A stretch of 13,770 nt of DNA from JAKFWF01 sp031401535 (GTDB taxonomy: Bacteria; Pseudomonadota; Alphaproteobacteria; Rhizobiales; Hyphomicrobiaceae): NCBI GenBank assembly GCA_031401535.1, contig JANNRP010000481.1, positions 1-13,770 of the forward strand, in the 5' to 3' direction. Positions 1-6,361 of this stretch are shown here, in pieces. Position 1 is the first letter of the stretch. Every line of letters starts with the position of its first letter. The notes under the pieces are model-generated. The model was not told the origin of the DNA and did no database searches. It saw nothing but the letters and a program-made list of their open reading frames with translations. Both the position numbers and the translations under genes were made by a program.

Positions 1-54
1 GTGGACTTGGAAGACGTTCTTAGCCAGATCGATGCCGATGGTGCTAATGTTCAT
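1..54 (-). CDS. IS110-family transposase, N-terminal fragment (cut by window edge)
   Basis: Reading the minus strand from the ATG at 54 gives 18 codons, MNISTIGIDLAKNVFQVH, which continue past the left edge. This opening, with the first catalytic Asp in GIDLAK, is the hallmark start of IS110-family DEDD (RuvC-like) transposases, which recombine circular element intermediates using a noncoding bridge RNA. A GAGGGGG ribosome binding site (plus-strand 63-69) lies 8 nt upstream of the ATG and supports this start. Only the beginning is visible, so intactness and IS110 versus IS1111 subgroup cannot be judged. The long noncoding segment on the 5' side fits the IS110 subgroup. The gene is co-directional with the 406-2379 gene, whose 3' side it occupies. 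Confidence 0.85.
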   Translation of the reverse strand, partial: MNISTIGIDLAKNVFQVH

Positions 55-210
55 GTGGACGACCCCCTCAGGTGATTCGTTTTACAACGAACACCCTATG
101 GCACTTCGATGCCGAGAGCGGGCGTCGTCCACCACATCAACTTCAACAGTGTCGTCCCGTTGCGGACCGTCGGCTATTCTATCAATCAGCGGCCGAAGCG
201 CCGGACGGCT
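55..210 (-). ncRNA. Candidate IS110 bridge RNA / structured 5' noncoding end
   Basis: In IS110-subgroup elements the bridge RNA is transcribed from the noncoding end just upstream of the transposase, on the same strand. Here that segment is rich in paired elements. A 9-bp stem GTGGACGAC/GTCGTCCAC (55-63 with 124-132) is extended by a CCC/GGG block after one mismatch. Inside it lies a hairpin at 71-95 (GGTG-a-TTCGTT, loop TTAC, AACGAACACC). A separate bulged 8-bp stem (167-174 with 200-208) encloses a 25-nt loop. Two successive hairpins recall the target-binding and donor-binding loops, but I cannot assign guide sequences because the element's other end is missing. The asymmetric loop of the first hairpin is not textbook. 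The 5' end is a guess. Confidence 0.45.
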
Positions 211-366
211 TGATCGCCCATCGACGTCACTTGGCCCGTCACATCGGCCCTGTTTCTGACACGATGATCGTGAGCGGACACGGCGCCGCTGCCTGATCCC
301 AAACCCTCAAGCTCATTGCCGAGTGGTTGTTTGCGCACTTACTGACAAGCGCCGTCTGCCCAGACC

Positions 367-395
367 CGCCGCGCATATGCTGGCCATGCGCGGCG
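367..395 (-). terminator. Hairpin downstream of the methyltransferase/ATP-grasp gene
   Basis: A perfect 10-bp inverted repeat, arms 367-376 and 386-395 (core GCCGCGCAT/ATGCGCGGC), has a 9-nt loop and begins 11 bp after the stop codon at 406-408 on the minus strand. No U-tract follows on the minus strand, so it is more likely an mRNA 3'-end stabiliser or a weak terminator than a classical intrinsic terminator. It also shows that the IS110 border probably lies further left than about 366. Confidence 0.4.
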
Positions 396-405
396 CCTGG
401 CCCGA

Positions 406-2379
406 TCAGTTGGTCACGAGGTGCTGCACGCCATTGCCGTTCGCGGCTGCTGCCGTTGCGGCGACCTGTGGCTTTGCGACAATGCCAAGCCGCTCTTCGG
501 CGCTGGCCAGGATCTGCCCCAGCAGCTCCGAATACCGGATGCCGGCAAAGCCCGCCATGATGTTGAGCTTGCCATCCCAGCACCAACCCGGATTCGGGTT
601 CACTTCCAACAGCTTGACCTCGCCCCGGGCGTCAGCACGGAAATCAAAGCGCGCATACTCCCGGCAGCCGAGCCGCTCGAACAGCCGGGCCGAGTGCTCG
701 ATCATCTGCGACTGAATATGATCGGGCAGTTGCGCTTCGTGATACTTGATCTGCGTCCAGTAGGGGCTTTCCGGTTCCCACTTCGATTCGTAGCCGAGGA
801 TCTTCGGCAACTTCGGGTCGAGCTTGGAGAAATCGACTTCCAGGATCGGCAATGCCCGGAGGCCCTGGTCTGGATTGCCGATCAGGCTGACCGAATACTC
901 GGCGCCGGGCAGGTATTCCTGCACCAGCACCGGCCGGCGGGGGAATTCCGTGCGCAGCCGCTCCAGATAGTCGAGCAACCCGCTTTTGTTGTGCACCACG
1001 GCGTCCTTGGTGATGCCCTGCGAGCTGTCGCCGTAGTTGGGCTTCAGGATCGCCGGAAACACCGACGGCAGGGTTGCGCCCTGATCGCCCGGCCGGACGT
1101 AGGTTTCGAGCGGCACCGGCACGTCGAGGGAGGCCGCAACCGCGCGCACCAAGCCCTTGTCGTAGCAGGCAGCCAGCGCCGGCGCCGCAGCACCGGTGTA
1201 GGGGATGCCGAGCACGTCGAGGAGGGCTGGAACGTGCAACTCCTTGAACGGGTCGTTGTTCCAGCCCTCGTCGCAGAAGTTGAGCACCAGGTCGGTACGC
1301 AGGTTGCCCAGATCGCGCTCGAGCGTGGCATGGTTGTCGAGGAAGCGGAACTTGTAGTTCGGCAGCTCCGACAGTGCGTCCGTCAGCCGGCGCACGGTAT
1401 CGAGGTCTTCCGGGTTGAACGTTCCGCCGCGCTTGACCTGATCGGGCAGGCGCGGGTCACCCATCAGCACGGTGACGTCCAGTTGCTGCACTTTTCCACG
1501 CACCTTGCGGGCCGGCAGGTTGGGCGCGTCGGCCGTCAGCAGGATGCGCCGGGCCATCATGCCCAGATCCTGGTCGCGGTCGGACTGGGCCTCGGCGATG
1601 CCGTGATGGCGGACGTTGCGGAAGCCGCATTTCTCCAACAGCCGCGTGATGCCGTCCTTCGTGTAGAGGCGCTCGGCGTAGAACTGGTCGGCGATTACGC
1701 CGCTCTCGTCGTGCACGATGACTTCGCGGCTGATCAGCCGATCGCCGTCCTGGCTGAGCGACCGCTCGCGGCAGACGAAGTGGTGCTCGTCGATCCACTC
1801 CCAGGAGCGGCGGTCGAAATGCTCCGTCATGTGCGCGCCGTCGGTAATGTCGAGCACGATCTGGCCGGTCGGGCGCAGGATCCGGCCGACCATCGTCAGC
1901 ACCTTTTCGTCGTCCTTCTTATTCGAGAAGTAGCCGAACGAGTTGCCCATGATCGCAACGCAGTCGAACGTGCTTTCGGGCAGCCGCGGGTTGCGGGCGT
2001 CGCCTTCCTTGAACAGTACCTGCAGCCCCGCCGCCTGGGCGCGCTTCTTGGCGAGCCGGATCAGGTAGCGTGAACGGTCGACGCCGTGCACGTTCTTGAA
2101 GCCACGTTGTGCGAGTTCGATGCAGTGGCGGCCCTGGCCGCAGCACAGATCGAGAATATTGCTATGCGGCTGGATCGCCGCCGCAGCCATGATGAAATCA
2201 ACCTCGCGGCGCGTGTTTTCGTTGTTTTCAACCACGTCGCCGTCGGTCTTGACGTACAGCGCGTTGAACAGTTTGCGCCACCACTCTGCTGGCAGATGCG
2301 CCTCAAGGTCGCCGACCGGACCGAGGCAGGAACGCACAGACTGACGTTTTGGCTTCTTCGCCTTAGGCGCGGTTGCCAT
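406..2379 (-). CDS. Fusion protein: SAM-dependent methyltransferase + Ddl-like ATP-grasp ligase
   Basis: This 657-residue protein has two enzymatic halves. Residues 30-285 are a class I methyltransferase with the SAM-binding motif LDLCCGQGRH (77-86) and an acidic loop GVDRSR (about 99). Residues 300-630 resemble D-alanine-D-alanine ligase: VLGIPYTG (389-396), an ATP-binding Lys in AILKPN (K446), EYLPGAEYSV (488-497), and the metal-binding set DFR (579-581) and LEVNPNPG (591-598). The Ddl substrate-site residues differ. The N-terminal GG-S-E-E-VS-type motif is replaced by VLMGDPRLPDQV, and the usual PGMT-S sequence after the metal site reads PGWCWDGK, so D-Ala-D-Ala synthesis is unlikely. It probably ligates and methylates a small carboxylate/amine compound, which is inference; the substrate is unknown. 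A GGGGAGG lies 13 nt before the ATG, farther than usual. It is 190 bp downstream of the rsmB-like gene. Confidence 0.85.
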   Translation of the reverse strand: MATAPKAKKPKRQSVRSCLGPVGDLEAHLPAEWWRKLFNALYVKTDGDVVENNENTRREVDFIMAAAAIQPHSNILDLCCGQGRHCIELAQRGFKNVHGVDRSRYLIRLAKKRAQAAGLQVLFKEGDARNPRLPESTFDCVAIMGNSFGYFSNKKDDEKVLTMVGRILRPTGQIVLDITDGAHMTEHFDRRSWEWIDEHHFVCRERSLSQDGDRLISREVIVHDESGVIADQFYAERLYTKDGITRLLEKCGFRNVRHHGIAEAQSDRDQDLGMMARRILLTADAPNLPARKVRGKVQQLDVTVLMGDPRLPDQVKRGGTFNPEDLDTVRRLTDALSELPNYKFRFLDNHATLERDLGNLRTDLVLNFCDEGWNNDPFKELHVPALLDVLGIPYTGAAAPALAACYDKGLVRAVAASLDVPVPLETYVRPGDQGATLPSVFPAILKPNYGDSSQGITKDAVVHNKSGLLDYLERLRTEFPRRPVLVQEYLPGAEYSVSLIGNPDQGLRALPILEVDFSKLDPKLPKILGYESKWEPESPYWTQIKYHEAQLPDHIQSQMIEHSARLFERLGCREYARFDFRADARGEVKLLEVNPNPGWCWDGKLNIMAGFAGIRYSELLGQILASAEERLGIVAKPQVAATAAAANGNGVQHLVTN

Positions 2380-2569
2380 GATGGACGAAAGACCTCCCCA
2401 GATAGGTTGCGCATTGCCGCCGGCCAGGCTGGCCAGTGGGCGTCATACGGCCGCGATCCTTAGCCGCCTGCATGGTCATTGCAAGCAACAAGTTGGGGAT
2501 AACTTTGACGGATGCAACGGGCCGCGAATAATTCTGTTCGTGAGCACATTTCATCGCCCGGATCAAAAG

Positions 2570-3865
2570 TCAGGCAGCGCGTTCGAGCACCGCCACGAAG
2601 AAGCCATCCGTGCCGTGACGGTGTGGTGTCAGCAACAGCGCACCGGTGCCGCCATCGGCGGAAACCGGCGCGGCGGTGCCGAATGCGTCGCTCCAGACAG
2701 CAGCATAGGGAAGGAGGCGGAACTCGGGCGCCGTCGCCAGGAATGCCGCCACCTGATCGTTGTTTTCCTCGGGCAGCACAGAGCAGGTGATATAGACCAG
2801 CCGGCCGCCAGGTTTCACAAGGCCGCGGGCGAGCGCCAGTACCGTGCTCTGATCGGCAAGGCGCGTTTCGAGGTTGGCGGGCGTCACGCGCCATTTTGCG
2901 TCCGGGCGTCGCCGCCACGTTCCGGTGCCTGTGCACGGCGCATCGATCACGACGCGGTCGAAGCGGGGACCGAGCGCCTCCAGCGCAGCTATGTCGCCAG
3001 CGTTCATCACCTGGGCATTGCGGACGCCGGCGCGTTTCAGGCGCTCGAAGATCGGGCGGAGTTGGCCGCGATCGGAATCGTAGGCATAGATCTGCCCGGT
3101 GTTCTGCATGGCGGCCGCCATCGCCAGCGTCTTGCCGCCGGCGCCCGCACACAAATCCATCACCTGCAAACGTGGACCAGCGGTGCTGAGAGCGGCGGCG
3201 ATCTGGCTGCCTTCGTCCTGTACTTCGAACCAGCCTTTGCCGTGGGCGGCATCAGCTTCGACGTTGGGTGTCCGTCCGGGGCCTTCGGGTGCCGGCAAGC
3301 GGACGCCAAACGGCGCCAATGGCGTCTCGACCGGGCTGAACGCGGCCAGCGCCTTCAGCACTTTCTCACGCGTTGCCTTCATCGCATTGACCCGTAGGTC
3401 GACCGGAGCGCGGCGGGCAAGGGCCTGTCCCTCGGCAACGGCGCTATCGCCGAACGCGCGGACGAACGAGGGCAAAAGCCATGCGGGGATGTCGCCGCGC
3501 ACGTGCGGGGCAGCCGTGTCATCGAGCTGGCGTGTCAGGCCTTGGCATTCGGCCTCATCCAGCACAGACAACGCGTGCGGGCTGCCATCGGCGCCGGCGA
3601 TGATGGCCGCCGGTGACAGGCCAAGCGCTCGTCCGCTGGCCGCCAGCACCAGCGCGCGTGACGTATCGGCGCCCATCTGTGCACCAAGCGACGCCCTGCG
3701 GCGCAGCACGTCATAGACGACGTTGCCGATCGCCGCCCGATCTCCCGATCCGGCAAACCGATGTGCCTTGCCCCAGTCCGAGAGCGCAGATGCCACCGGG
3801 CGGTGGCGCTGCAACACATCGTCGACAACGGCGACGGCTGCGGCGATGCGTGCGGCCGGGGTCAT
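2570..3865 (-). CDS. rsmB: RsmB/NOP-family rRNA cytosine-C5 methyltransferase
   Basis: This 431-residue protein belongs to the RsmB/NSUN family, which transfers methyl groups from SAM to C5 of a cytosine in RNA (C967 of 16S rRNA in E. coli). Residues 1-150 match the NusB-like RNA-binding region. The Rossmann domain carries motif I DLCAGAGGKT (237-246). The two family cysteines are present: Cys311 in DAPCTGTGTWRR (general catalysis/release) and Cys361 in TCSVLPEEN (PC/TC pair). The domain order and length are normal. The ATG at 3863-3865 follows the MAPEG stop codon by one base (TAA-C-ATG), so translation is probably coupled within the guaB-MAPEG-rsmB transcript. Several RsmB/NOP paralogues exist in alphaproteobacteria, so the precise target base and the symbol are less certain than the family. 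Confidence 0.9.
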   Translation of the reverse strand: MTPAARIAAAVAVVDDVLQRHRPVASALSDWGKAHRFAGSGDRAAIGNVVYDVLRRRASLGAQMGADTSRALVLAASGRALGLSPAAIIAGADGSPHALSVLDEAECQGLTRQLDDTAAPHVRGDIPAWLLPSFVRAFGDSAVAEGQALARRAPVDLRVNAMKATREKVLKALAAFSPVETPLAPFGVRLPAPEGPGRTPNVEADAAHGKGWFEVQDEGSQIAAALSTAGPRLQVMDLCAGAGGKTLAMAAAMQNTGQIYAYDSDRGQLRPIFERLKRAGVRNAQVMNAGDIAALEALGPRFDRVVIDAPCTGTGTWRRRPDAKWRVTPANLETRLADQSTVLALARGLVKPGGRLVYITCSVLPEENNDQVAAFLATAPEFRLLPYAAVWSDAFGTAAPVSADGGTGALLLTPHRHGTDGFFVAVLERAA

Positions 3866-3866
3866 G

Positions 3867-4307
3867 TTACAGGATCGGCCCGACGGCGCGCACGACGATC
3901 ATGACCCACATCGCGAGCAAGGCGACCACGCCAGCAAGGTAGAGTGACGCCCGCTGCATCACGATATTGCCGCCCAGATGAACAGCGGCATGGCCAATGC
4001 GCGTGATTACGTAAACCCAGGCCAGGCCAAGCATCCAGATGTCGATCGACTTGGTGATCAACGCGAATGCAGCCGCGGCAAAGAACAACACCGGCGTCTC
4101 GAACTGGTTTTTGAAGTTGTTCGACGCCTTGGTCGCATCGGCGGGCCAAGCATCCTGGCCAAGCGCAACGTCCTTCATGGTGGTTTTTTTCGACACCAAT
4201 GCCGAACGGCGACGGCTACCCATCACCACCATGACGGCCAGCGTCAGGAGGACTTGCAGGAACACCGGCAGCAGTATGAGGTTCTGGTTCATCGGGCTCT
4301 GGCTCAA
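3867..4307 (-). CDS. MAPEG-family membrane protein
   Basis: The 146-residue product is a small four-helix membrane protein (hydrophobic spans about 9-30, 71-88, 91-108 and 120-140). The conserved NFKNQFETPVLFF segment (64-76), with the N-x-x-E-x-P core before helix two, matches the MAPEG family (microsomal glutathione-transferase-like proteins). No bacterial substrate can be deduced. The start is ambiguous. The TTG at 4305-4307 has AGGA five bases upstream and overlaps the guaB stop (TTGA), which favours it. An in-frame ATG at 4290-4292 would give 141 residues (MNQNLILLP) but has a poorer ribosome binding site. The gene sits tightly between guaB and the rsmB-like gene and is presumably cotranscribed. 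Confidence 0.85.
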   Translation of the reverse strand: MSQSPMNQNLILLPVFLQVLLTLAVMVVMGSRRRSALVSKKTTMKDVALGQDAWPADATKASNNFKNQFETPVLFFAAAAFALITKSIDIWMLGLAWVYVITRIGHAAVHLGGNIVMQRASLYLAGVVALLAMWVMIVVRAVGPIL

Positions 4308-5842
4308 CCGTTTCCTGGATAGTTCGGGCTTTCGCGCGTGATCGAGATCGAGTGCGAGTGGCTCTCACGCATTGCTGCAGGCGAGATCCGGATGAATTTC
4401 GCGCGTGCCTTCAATTCGGCGAGGTCGGCGGCGCCGACATAGCCCATGCCGGCGCGCAAGCCGCCCACCAACTGATGGATGACATTGGCGACCGGGCCCT
4501 TGTACGGCACTTGGCCCTCGACGCCCTCCGGCACCAGCTTGAGCGTGTCCTTCACCTCCTGCTGGAAGTAGCGGTCGGCAGAGCCGCGCGCCATGGCGCC
4601 GACCGAACCCATGCCGCGATAGGTCTTATAGGTGCGCCCCTGGAACAGATAGGTTTCGCCCGGGCTTTCATCCGTACCAGCCAGCAGCGAGCCGATCATC
4701 ACGCAGTCGGCGCCGGCGGCAATCGCCTTCGTCACGTCGCCCGAGAACTTGACGCCGCCATCGGCGATCACCGGTATGCCATCGGCGCGGGCCGCTGCCA
4801 CGCAATCGAGGATCGCGGTCAACTGTGGCACGCCGACACCGGCGACGATCCGGGTGGTGCAGATCGAGCCCGGCCCGATGCCGACCTTGATGGCGTCGGC
4901 GCCGGCGTCGATCAGCGCGCGGGTGGCGGCGGCGGTCGCGACGTTGCCGGCCATCACCTGGGTCAGGTTCGACAGCTTCTTGATGCGGGTGACGATTTCC
5001 AGCACCTTGGCCGAGTGGCCGTGCGCGGTGTCGACCACGATCAGGTCGCAGCCCGCCGCGATCAGCCGTTCGGCGCGTTCCAGTCCGTCGTCACCGACGG
5101 TCGTAGCCGCCGCCGCCCGCAGCCGGCCCTGTTCGTCCTTGCAGGCGTGGGGGAAGTTCTGCGCCTTTTCGATATCCTTGACGGTTATCAGCCCGACGCA
5201 GCGATAGGCGTCATCGACCACCAGCAGCTTCTCGATGCGGTGCTGGTGCAGCAGGTGCATGGCTTCGGCACGCCCGACGCCGGTCTTTACCGTAATCAGC
5301 TTGTCTTTCGTCATCAACTCGCTGACCGGTGTTTGCGGGTTCCGCGCGAAGCGCACGTCGCGGTTGGTGAGAATGCCGACCAGTTTGCCGCTGCGATCAC
5401 GGCCCTTTGCCGGCTCCACAACCGGCACGCCGGAAATGCTGTGCGCCTTCATCAGTTCAAGCGCGTCATGCAGGGTCGCCGTCGGTGCAATCGTCACCGG
5501 ATTGACCACCATGCCACTTTCGAACTTCTTGACCCGCTCGACTTCCTTGGCCTGCTGCTCCGGCGTCAGGTTGCGGTGGATGACGCCAAGGCCGCCGACC
5601 TGTGCCATGGCGATCGCGAGGCGCCCCTCGGTCACCGTGTCCATCGCCGACGACAGAACTGGAATATTGAGATTGATCTGCTTGGTGACGCGAGTTGCGA
5701 CCGACACTTGTCCCGGCATCACCTCAGAGGCCTGGGGGACCAGCAGCACGTCGTCGAACGTCAGTCCGATCTGCGGGGCAAAGTCGGCCGACATCGGGCT
5801 GGAACGGGTCTCGGACGGGGGAATGGAGGGCGCAGCGGCCAT
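4304..5842 (-). CDS. guaB: Inosine-5'-monophosphate dehydrogenase
   Basis: GuaB oxidises IMP to XMP with NAD+, the committed step of GMP synthesis in the cytosol. The 512-residue product shows the full family layout: LTFDDVLLVP (27-36), SSAMDTVTE (64-72), a tandem CBS (Bateman) module at about 113-230, GNVATA (299-304), the catalytic-cysteine loop GIGPGSICTTRIV (Cys328), DGG (361-363), and the flap YRGMGSVGAMARGS (408-421). The start at 5842 is supported by GAGGAG seven bases upstream. A second in-frame Met (residue 17, 5794) lacks a ribosome binding site, although the extra 16 residues are atypical for the family. It heads the minus-strand operon with the MAPEG and rsmB-like genes. Confidence 0.97.
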   Translation of the reverse strand: MAAAPSIPPSETRSSPMSADFAPQIGLTFDDVLLVPQASEVMPGQVSVATRVTKQINLNIPVLSSAMDTVTEGRLAIAMAQVGGLGVIHRNLTPEQQAKEVERVKKFESGMVVNPVTIAPTATLHDALELMKAHSISGVPVVEPAKGRDRSGKLVGILTNRDVRFARNPQTPVSELMTKDKLITVKTGVGRAEAMHLLHQHRIEKLLVVDDAYRCVGLITVKDIEKAQNFPHACKDEQGRLRAAAATTVGDDGLERAERLIAAGCDLIVVDTAHGHSAKVLEIVTRIKKLSNLTQVMAGNVATAAATRALIDAGADAIKVGIGPGSICTTRIVAGVGVPQLTAILDCVAAARADGIPVIADGGVKFSGDVTKAIAAGADCVMIGSLLAGTDESPGETYLFQGRTYKTYRGMGSVGAMARGSADRYFQQEVKDTLKLVPEGVEGQVPYKGPVANVIHQLVGGLRAGMGYVGAADLAELKARAKFIRISPAAMRESHSHSISITRESPNYPGNG

Positions 5843-5888
5843 GGCGAGGCTCCTCGGGCGGGTTGAAACCGACAGCGAAGCGGATGGC

Positions 5889-5917
5889 GGATAAGAGTTC
5901 CGTCACGTCCGCGACAA
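5889..5917 (-). promoter_or_regulatory. Possible guaB promoter
   Basis: On the minus strand TTGTCG (5912-5917) and TTATCC (5889-5894) are separated by 17 bp and lie about 47 bp upstream of the guaB start. The -35 matches 4 of 6 consensus bases but the -10 is poor, so this is only a candidate. Confidence 0.25.
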
Positions 5918-5991
5918 CACGACAAGACGATTTCGACACGCACCTAGCACGCGCAAGAGACAACGGGAAGCGGGCCTTTCACCGCGCCTGG

Positions 5992-6010
5992 GCCAGGGCG
6001 ATTCAATTCT
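5992..6010 (+). repeat. Outer inverted repeat, left copy
   Basis: GCCAGGGCGATTCAATTCT matches the reverse complement of 6203-6221 at 18 of 19 positions. The pair flanks the REP doublet roughly symmetrically, with 26 bp on the left and 24 bp on the right. The segment 5991-6011 also resembles 10131-10151 (18 of 21 identical, same orientation). Confidence 0.75.
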
Positions 6011-6036
6011 GCAGAACGGCTTCAATTATGATGAAC

Positions 6037-6178
6037 GTCATCCCGGCGAAGGCCGGGACCCACGACAACTGCTACTTGGCAAAGAATTGGTATTCAGAGG
6101 GGGGATTTCCTAGTGTTGACTGACGAACTTCGGACATAACGTCGGTGTGTCGTGGGTCCCGGCCTTCGCCGGGATGAC
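6037..6178. repeat. REPIN-like REP doublet (perfect 31-bp inverted arms)
   Basis: Arms 6037-6067 and 6148-6178 are perfect reverse complements over 31 bp, 80 bp apart. Each arm is itself REP-like: it contains the hairpin CCCGGC-GAAG-GCCGGG (6042-6057 on the left) preceded by GTCAT and followed by ACCCACGACA. Two REPs in inverted orientation about 100 bp apart is the layout of REPINs, non-autonomous elements mobilised by a RAYT transposase elsewhere in the genome. GTCATCCCGGCGAAGGCCGG-type palindromes are recognisable as a dispersed repeat of alphaproteobacterial genomes. The 80-bp centre is AT-richer and has no open frame. Confidence 0.8.
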
Positions 6179-6202
6179 CCCTTGGGGGAGGTTGAGATAT
6201 CG

Positions 6203-6221
6203 AGAATTGAATGGCCCTGGC
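6203..6221 (-). repeat. Outer inverted repeat, right copy
   Basis: AGAATTGAATGGCCCTGGC is the reverse complement of 5992-6010 with one mismatch. It lies 24 bp outside the right REP arm. It has no obvious tie to the extensin-like gene, whose stop is at 6362. Confidence 0.75.
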
Positions 6222-6361
6222 GCCTGGGCATGCCCGACATGCTGCAGTGATCGGCTGCTTTGAATCGGCCCGGCTGCCGATGCGAAAAATACTCAGGGAT
6301 CAGGAGCGCGCCGTTGGACCTTGTCGTCAGACCGGCGTCTCATGTGGATCGTCAAAACCGG

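Larger units (their letters stand above)
1..300 (-). mobile_element. IS110-family insertion sequence, 5' end (outer border approximate)
   Basis: The element comprises the transposase start (1-54) and the noncoding segment upstream of it. The outer border is not defined by any visible terminal repeat, which is normal because IS110 elements usually lack terminal inverted repeats and make no target duplication. It must lie between the structured region and the stop codon of the neighbouring gene at 406. About 290-365 is my estimate. Comparing this locus with an empty site in a relative would fix the border. Confidence 0.6.
5843..6361. other. 519-bp intergenic region with nested inverted repeats
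   Basis: No credible coding sequence lies between the guaB start and the 3' end of the extensin-like gene. The short open frames here lack ribosome binding sites and family-like sequence. The content is the guaB leader (5843-5920), the outer 19-bp inverted repeat (5992-6010 and 6203-6221), the REPIN-like doublet (6037-6178), and about 140 bp of featureless sequence before 6361. Confidence 0.7.

Noticed and set aside
421..2073. 550-codon open frame on the plus strand
   Set aside because: It lies wholly antisense to the methyltransferase/ATP-grasp gene, whose motifs are unmistakable. Its translation is low-complexity, His/Arg/Ala-rich and without domains, a usual GC-rich shadow frame.
2422..2434. 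GGCCAG-G-CTGGCC inverted repeat between rsmB and the fusion gene
   Set aside because: A one-base spacer cannot form a hairpin loop without opening the stem, there is no T-run, and the sequence is GC-rich enough for this to occur by chance.
2378..3397. 339-codon open frame on the plus strand
   Set aside because: Antisense to the rsmB-like gene. No recognisable domain and no supported start.
5794..5842. Internal guaB start at residue 17
   Set aside because: No Shine-Dalgarno precedes it, whereas GAGGAG sits seven bases before the upstream ATG.
5845..5856. CGAGG-AG-CCTCG overlapping the guaB ribosome binding site
   Set aside because: The two-base loop is too tight for a stable hairpin of five pairs. 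Not enough to claim translational control.
4352..5866. 504-codon open frame on the plus strand
   Set aside because: Antisense to guaB, which is fully conserved across its length. No family-like sequence.
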